This document shows, piece after piece, positions 43,706 to 49,210 of a stretch of DNA of 49,210 nucleotides. Under the pieces are notes generated by a model, which was not told where the DNA came from, did no database searches, and saw nothing but the letters and a program-made list of their open reading frames with translations. The DNA lies in assembly GCA_032718475.1 (NCBI GenBank), contig JAUCBJ010008806.1, positions 1-49,210 on the forward strand, given 5' to 3'. Source of the stretch: Nemertoderma westbladi (Eukaryota; Xenacoelomorpha; Nemertodermatida; Nemertodermatidae). The number at the start of each line of letters is the position of its first letter. Position 1 is the stretch's first letter. Position numbers and translations under genes: made by a program.

Positions 43706-44480
43706 TTAATGAATATTACAAAGATAACATACAGAACTCTGTACTATCTAATGGAAAGAAACTTAGATTCCTCATCGAGTGCTTGGAAGGATCTCCCAAG
43801 TTAATGACGTTAAAGTTTATTGGACATCCAGATGGATTAAGACAAGTTTGGGATACACTAAACATCAGGTATGGTAATAGGAATAACATAGCTAAATATT
43901 TGTATGCAAAATTAGTAGCGCCCCGAAAGTTCATTAGCAGCGGGATAATAGAGTTTTCCGATGAGATTCAAGAGATCTGTAGACAATTAGATTGGCTAGG
44001 TAAGTCTCATGAATATCAGAGTTCTATGGTTATTGGAGCCGTGGCTTCTACTTTACCGAAGGGTGGAGTAGGTACACGCTGGGATAAGAAAGTGTTATAT
44101 ATGATGGAACAACAACGAAGAGACCCTACCATGGCTGATCTCATGTCATTCTTAGATGGAGAAGTGAAATTACAGCTCCTAAAGCAGTCCAGAGAGAAAA
44201 CACTGGAAAACAAGGTAAGTGAGAAACCCGTTTCTAGGAGAAAAGTAACACCAGTGTGTTATACCGACGACGGCGAAAGCCAGACTTCTCAAGGAGAGGA
44301 CAGCGGGAAAGACACTGAAAGATCTTATTATGTCAATAAAACGCCTAAAGAACAGGTAAGTAAATTCAAGTCTCGAACCAATGACAGGAGAGAACCGGTA
44401 AGAAAAACTCCTCCTACGTCTCCTAAGAGAATTCAGGTAAGAAAGCCCGAAGAAAGAACGAGTGTGCACGTGTTGCACGC
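43706..44480 (+). pseudogene. gag: BEL/Pao gag, capsid-like core after the insertion
   Basis: The plus strand re-enters gag at E-Y-Y-K-D-N and continues through LRFLIECLEGSPKLMTLKF, the R-Q-V-W-D-T-L-N-I-R-Y-G-N block and E-I-C-R-Q-L-D-W-L-G, to a Lys/Arg-rich tail. It is 80-90 percent like the minus copy by eye. Near 44475 a deletion removes about 100 bp, including the CALCDGC segment, and shifts the frame. Confidence 0.88.
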
Positions 44481-45266
44481 GTGTTGTGTTATAATTGCCT
44501 CAGACAAGGACACCAAAGGCGAACCTGTTACTCCGAAACAAGGTGTGCAAAGTGCGGTGCGAAACATCATATCTTGTTGCACACTGAATTCGAACGAAAC
44601 AGCCCGAGTCAGGTAAGTGATTCCGAACTACATGTCCAATTCAGTGATGTGAACGACACTGACCAAAGTTCTGAGATGGAAGGATTCTATACGGATGAAT
44701 TCTCCGACGAAAATGAATCCTGTTACATGATAAATACCGCAGTGTATCGAGCACTCACGTATGAAAAAGACACTGACAGCGACCTCACCCTAACTACTTC
44801 TGATCGACAACCATCTTGGAAAGCGCCAACTTCCAATGTAGGAATCCAAGAATTTCCTGTAGTACAATTAAGGGTCCACGGACCTAAAAGGAGTTATATA
44901 GTGAATGCCCTCCTTGACTCCGGTAGCACAGGAACATTCATCGACAAAGAACTAGCCGAAGACATCTTTGCTGGACAACCCAAGTTCCGAACTAAGCTAA
45001 ACATGTCAGGAATTATGCAGGTTTGGAAATCTACCGTAACAGCGGATTATTATGTAGGCGCATTGTCCACCCCCCAGGATGAACTAGGAGAACACAGCAT
45101 AAGGTCAGTAAAAATGGTAGCGATAAAGAACTTCGCTACCAGCCAAGTGGAACCTTATAACTGGGATGAGGACGATTTCACCCAGCAGCTTGAAATACCT
45201 AGATTCAACACCGATTACCCTGGAGTGCAAATACTCATCGTGATGAATTATTTCACTATAAGATAG
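44481..45266 (+). pseudogene. gag-pro: BEL/Pao zinc knuckle and aspartic protease
   Basis: 261 codons. They hold the intact knuckle CYNCLRQGHQRRTC, a second Cys site CAKCGAKHH, an acidic linker (S-E-M-E-G-F-Y-T-D-E), a run up to D-R-Q-P-S-W-K-A-P and the protease active site VNALLDSGSTGTFIDKE. It ends within the linker after the protease. The last 8 codons (about 45244-45266) are not element sequence. The region keeps the gag-to-protease frame that is broken in the minus copy near 28995. Confidence 0.85.
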
Positions 45267-45373
45267 CATTTGTAGTTTAACTTTAACGTAAAAACTTTCG
45301 AAAATCCGACGTATTTTGATTGAGCTACAGTAATGTAATATGCCTATTCATATTTGTACACATAAAACCCTTA

Positions 45374-45460
45374 GGTACTCTCGTGGCGTAGTGGTCAGAT
45401 GGTTAAGGCGTTGGTTACATTACATAGGTTACGAGTTCGAATCCCAGTCGGGAAATTTGT
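45374..45460 (+). repeat. tRNA-like sequence (SINE head or tRNA pseudogene)
   Basis: TGGCGTAGTGG fits the A box and GAGTTCGAATCCC fits the B box of RNA polymerase III genes, at a distance fitting a tRNA with an extended middle. The acceptor stem does not pair well (ACTCTCG against TCGGGAA) and there is no clean anticodon arm. A SINE head or decayed tRNA copy is more likely than a working tRNA gene. Confidence 0.5.
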
Positions 45461-45482
45461 ATTTTGGGGCCATTTATTTTCG

Positions 45483-45903
45483 TGTGGTGCTAATTGGTAG
45501 GCCAATGAGAAGCGTACAGCGTAGCGAATGATGAGCCAGGCCAATCATAGGGCATAAATTATCTTATTGCTCAAATGTGAGGCAGTGGAAAATTCTGTTA
45601 GGATTCCATGTCCCAGATTAGTGTAAGGGCCGGACTGCGTTGAACGATGAGCTGGGCCAATCATAGGGCACGAAGCACTTCATTGCTCAATGGTGAAGCT
45701 GTGGAAAATTCTGTTTAGTTTCCATGTGCAATTTCTAGTATAAAAGGCCGGTTTGCCTTCGGTTATCATGTTATCACGTCATACACACCTTACCCCCTTC
45801 TTAGATCGTTTATTCTTGTAAATTTAGTTAATTCGGTTTCTTGTTGAAACTTTATTTGATAAATCCTTTTGTAAAACTGTAAATATACTGCAAATTCCTG
45901 ACA
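45483..45903 (+). promoter_or_regulatory. promoter-like, possible solo LTR, with 117-bp duplication
   Basis: A direct repeat of about 117 bp (GAATGATGAGCCAGGCCAAT at 45526 and GAACGATGAGCTGGGCCAAT at 45643; both end GGAAAATTCTGTT...AGGGCCGG or AAGGCCGG) precedes TATAAAAG at 45739-45746. CCAATCA boxes lie in each copy. The segment may run from TGTGGTGC to CCTGACA, and TGGTCCAACTTCGGGACAG follows a few bases later as a possible primer site. No second copy is in the window. Confidence 0.35.
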
Positions 45904-46690
45904 TGTTTTCTTCTGGTCCAACTTCGGGACAGCCAAACATCAGGGAGATGGCAGCCTAGATCGTTAGGCCGTAAGCAACGCAGGGAAGAGATGTCCACAA
46001 CACGCTAGCGCCCACATTGGATTGACCGCGCACCCCCTTTGCCCCTTCGAAATACTCCACTTGCTATGCAGCGCCCGCTTTGTGAGAAGGTAAGACTTTG
46101 TTCGACGCCCTTGCCCGCCGTAAGACCTATAGATCAGGGTAAGCGTGACACCGTACTGGACGCCGCAAATTTAGGATCAAATAATTATATCCAGACAACC
46201 CCCCCCCCTTTTGTCAAGTCCTATGAATCCCTGGGTTAACCTGTACTTCCTACAGGTGCGAACTATTGCCATTCGTCAGTACGCGAGTACATATTAGGTA
46301 CGGACAGCATATGTTCCATAATTTAGTGATTCGTAGCACTGACTGTTTGGTACCGGTTCGCTTTGTAGAACGTACATTAGTACCCCCCCCCCCCCCCCTG
46401 TCTGGAGTTAGCTATTTGATCAGGCAAGGAGCATTTCTGCTACCGGCACACTGCTTGGCCTAGGGAGGTTTATTAATATCCTACCGCGCCTTGCCACGTA
46501 CTGATAGGTATTGCTGCTAACTACCGCAGCAACAAAGTTCTAGAATTAAAATTAGTATACCAGATCAGCTAACGTACGGTAGCGATTAACCCCTATTCTT
46601 ATCTTACAACCAGAATCTGGTATTAGTGCCGATCACGGGTGTAGTTACTAACACTGTGGTTGCCCATTGGGTTGTGGATAGGAAGGAGAG
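45904..46690. other. no gene seen; poly-C runs
   Basis: Short chance open frames only. C runs lie at about 46200-46208 and 46383-46398 (16 C). Nothing else is recognised. Confidence 0.5.
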
Positions 46691-46695
46691 AGCTT

Positions 46696-46718
46696 TGACG
46701 TCATTCGTGAGTATAAAG
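46696..46718 (+). promoter_or_regulatory. CRE plus TATA promoter-like pair
   Basis: TGACGTCA, the perfect cAMP-response palindrome, is at 46696-46703, and TATAAAG is at 46712-46718. The spacing suits a core promoter reading right. It would be the U3 part of an LTR for the element whose gag starts at 48448. Confidence 0.4.
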
Positions 46719-48447
46719 TTCTACAAACGCGACTAGTTTATTTTAGTAGCTAGCGCACGGTATCATTTAGTCAGAAAATCACTAAAACCTAGTAAAAGGA
46801 ATTACACAAAATTGTTTTATTTGTAACACACCCACACACACACGCCCTAAAACATATTGCCCTTAAAGTTCTACTAGCTATAGCGTACTATACATTACTT
46901 TAGGTGGAAATTATCTGTATTTGTAAAATTAGGATCTGATTTAGTTGCGGCGATAAGGAGTATTTCACTTTCGTTATTAAACTGTTGTTTGTCTGGACAA
47001 CGGTATTGTTACATTTAGGCCTGACCTTTTAGACTGATTTCGTACAGGGGGATCAGTTATTCTTACATTTAGGCACGACTTTTAGGCTGATTTCGACAGG
47101 GATGATCAGCATTGTTACACTAGGTCTGTTAACCACCTAGTTCGTATATAAACCATATAAATCACACCGCGGCAAGTTACTGTATTTAGGACTGTCAGTG
47201 ATAGTTAGGATTCGCTGCGCGGGGATTGTTTTCCCGTGAGTTTGGTCTGTTACTGTAACTGTACATCTGCCTCACCGGTTAGAGGACAGGTATCCTTCTG
47301 TCTAGTACGTAGGCATTCGACCCGCTCACGTACATAGAATAGATACAAGGCTCTGTTCCTCGCCAGTAGTCGTTTGTGTATTGTATCTGTTTGTTTAGAT
47401 ATCCTGGACTGGGATTTGTTGTCAGATACTGTACAAGCCCGTATACATTACTAGAGTCTCATAGTAAGATACATCGTTACTAGGATCTGGTAAGCGGTAT
47501 ACTACTGGACCCTTACAGTAGGAAGTATTTATATAAATTAGTATATAGTATTTCCGCCGTAGCGTATAGTATTATTTCGATTGTTAGCTATTGAAAGTAG
47601 GAGATATTTAAAAATTAAGGTTAGTAAATTTAGTAATTTAGAACGTCCCCTGCTTCAGTAGGCTTTTAGGGTAGCTAGTACTTTCGTATTTAATCTTTGA
47701 CTAGCTAACAGTTAGTTTGTAGCACTTTGTTTTACGCCGTGTGTGTGCAGTGTTACTTTTCGGTACTTGAAAAGGTACATAGGGTTTAAAGACCAATTTG
47801 TATCAGTACCTAGGAAGATTTTCGTAAGCGTAGAAGTAAAACTCTCACCTTCGACCTTTTCAGGACTCAAGGACTCATTTCTGGACCGCTTCGAGGATTA
47901 AACCGCTTTTCGCAAAGTTTGGGAGACAATAAATTCGTCCGCGCCGCCGAAAAACGGAAAGACCCAAGTCCGGTTTGTATTTGGGAATTTGTACGACTGG
48001 AAGATCAAAGGAACGTAAGTTTTACGACTCGCGTCGTTCAAACTTAAGAAAGCACAGTAGTACTCAAAATTTGTGGGTTTCACTGTCTATTAGTAGTGTT
48101 GTTGGTACTTATTTTCCCGTTAGACATTGCTGTTTGGCCTATTGTTTATACTTGTTGATCTACATTTTGTTAACGTATACCGTTATCTCACTTATTCGTA
48201 CAAATTTAGCCGGTAGGCTAGATTACTACTTATTTTATTATATACCTTGTTAGTTTATTTGTACCGGTTAGGGTATATATATGATATATATATATATCAA
48301 GGTAAGTTTGACATTTGTACATTTCGACATTTTGACATTTCGACATTCTGACTTGTTGATTTATTTGTACCGGTTAGGTAAGTTTGACACTTCAACATTC
48401 AGACACTTTGACATTTTATTACCCGTACTTGACGTATATAATAAGAC
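46719..48447 (+). other. probable LTR remainder and leader of a third retroelement
   Basis: No gene. Two to three diverged direct repeats of about 57 bp (about 47004-47125) contain TTACATTTAGG, TTTTAGRCTGATTTCG and GGGRTGATCAG. Simple TATATATA is at about 48275-48298 and GACATTT repeats are at about 48310-48420, directly before the open frame. The region resembles the long leaders before the other gag genes in style, not in sequence. Confidence 0.4.
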
Positions 48448-49210
48448 ATGAGTGACACACCCCATTCGACGAGATACCCACCTACCGACTATGACTCGTG
48501 CGACCCGGACAGATCGACAGTAGACGAACCGAGAAGGAGAACCCGAAATTCCACCGATGTCACACCGCTTGCGTCGCCGGTACCCCGAACGGAAATACCG
48601 GAAACCGCAACGCGTGGCGACGGCAGAATCGAAGATTTCCTTACCGTCCCGCAGACTAGATCGTGGGAACCGGACATGGTAAGTTCGACTGGAAGCCAGG
48701 AGAACGTTATCAGAAGTATAGGAGGACACATGGCCCAGATTACTCGGAACCTCGGAGAAGGTTTTCGCGTTTTACGCGAGTTAACCGCCCCGATGTCGAG
48801 ATACGAGTTCTACACCTTACAGGTAAGGATAGAAAGTAGGGTACATGCCTCCGTAGATAAACTTAAAGGTTTGCACGAACTTGCAGAGTTGCGTGGCGAT
48901 AACTTTACTCAGGTAAAGATAGTAGATAAATTGGTAAGTGCGAGAGAAAGCCTTATCCAGTTTAAGTCGGTGATAAGATTGGCTCAACAGGAGCAGTTCG
49001 ACCAACTGCTAGGTGAGTCAGTTTCGGACGTGTTGTTACAACCCGAAGAGGAAGAAGAACTCTACTGCCTGGACGGAAGGTTGGAAACGCTGACCAATTT
49101 TCTTCGTAGATGCGGCGTACCGATCGACGAACTGGAAGTCGAACCGCGAGGGACGACGGAAGTTCTCACTACGGAAGGCTCGCGAGCCTACCAACATCCA
49201 CCACTGGATA
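48448..49210 (+). CDS. gag: probable gag N-terminus of a third BEL-like element, cut by window end
   Basis: Open from ATG 48448 for 254 codons to the last base of the window with no stop. It begins M-S-D-T-P-H-S-T-R-Y, and has C-D-P-D-R-S at about residues 18-23, the same motif and position as in the gag at 39691 (C-D-P-D-R-S) and 32585 (C-D-S-D-R-S). The rest is a basic/Ser/Thr/Pro-rich part (to about 80), then a helical charged region (about 95-220) with an acidic patch E-E-E-E-E. Codon use is uninterrupted and rich in CG ends (TCG, ACG, CCG), unlike the AT-rich flanks, so it looks recently functional. No zinc knuckle is reached yet. It is not otherwise identified. Confidence 0.6.
   Translation, partial: MSDTPHSTRYPPTDYDSCDPDRSTVDEPRRRTRNSTDVTPLASPVPRTEIPETATRGDGRIEDFLTVPQTRSWEPDMVSSTGSQENVIRSIGGHMAQITRNLGEGFRVLRELTAPMSRYEFYTLQVRIESRVHASVDKLKGLHELAELRGDNFTQVKIVDKLVSARESLIQFKSVIRLAQQEQFDQLLGESVSDVLLQPEEEEELYCLDGRLETLTNFLRRCGVPIDELEVEPRGTTEVLTTEGSRAYQHPPLD

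Larger units (their letters stand above)
39306..45243 (+). mobile_element. BEL/Pao retrotransposon, gag-protease half, truncated
   Basis: Plus-strand relative of the element at 24609-32870, collinear from the leader to early protease. Homology stops near 45243 in the linker after the protease (G-V-Q-I-L-I), so reverse transcriptase, RNase H and integrase are absent. It is interrupted by a piggyBac-type element (42150-43705). Further lesions: TAA at 41209-41211 and a deletion of about 100 bp that removes the first Cys segment near 44475. It sits outside the right inverted arm, so the two BEL copies are separate insertions. Confidence 0.9.

Noticed and set aside
42747-43934. Small minus-strand open frames within and beside the TTAA element
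   Set aside because: They follow the internal repeats or oppose gag and have no recognisable domain.
45374-45460. Working tRNA gene
   Set aside because: Box A and box B are present but the acceptor stem and the anticodon arm do not fold well.

Overview
The window looks like a repeat- and transposon-dominated stretch of an invertebrate animal genome. BEL/Pao retroelements, which are known only from animals, occur here at least twice. There are also a Ty3/Gypsy element, a TTAA-type DNA transposon derivative, non-LTR fragments and a tRNA-like repeat. I see no bacterial gene, no operon and no intact host gene. The species cannot be told from the sequence.

Layout. 1-321: no recognisable gene. 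322-3614: 37-bp AT-rich minisatellite of about 89 units. 3615-4690: non-coding, with the 3' end of a non-LTR retrotransposon (minus strand). 4691-11775 and 17119-17789: a single 36-bp GC-rich minisatellite of about 215 units, split at 11776-17113 by a young Ty3/Gypsy element with 268-bp LTRs and a GACAT target duplication. 17790-18955: a 1.15-kb sequence whose inverted, diverged copy lies at 36277-37426. Together these two arms frame 19.6 kb. Between the arms lie: a broken gene of about 1,300 codons for an unidentified zinc-knuckle protein (minus, 18962-22881); AT-rich DNA; a decayed BEL/Pao element (minus, 24609-about 32870); and a mosaic of exon-like remnants interleaved with a 30-bp minisatellite (33522-36270). 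37427-39690 is probably the LTR and leader of a second BEL/Pao element, whose gag-protease half (plus, 39691-about 45243) is interrupted by a 1,556-bp piggyBac-type element with a TTAA duplication (42150-43705). The right end has a tRNA-like repeat, two promoter-like or LTR-like regions and, from 48448 to the window edge, an open reading frame that looks like the first part of gag of a third related element.

How it fits together. The genes do not form a pathway; they are nested layers of mobile DNA. The Gypsy element is recent (LTRs differ at 3 of 268 positions by eye) but has two in-frame stops. The BEL copies are older and broken. The most novel candidate is the 19.6-kb inverted-arm structure with its unidentified zinc-knuckle protein, which could be an undescribed large transposon family. 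The very long open frames over the 36-bp and 30-bp arrays come from repeat units that are multiples of three without stops, so I do not call them genes. Identity estimates are by eye; no search or alignment program was run.
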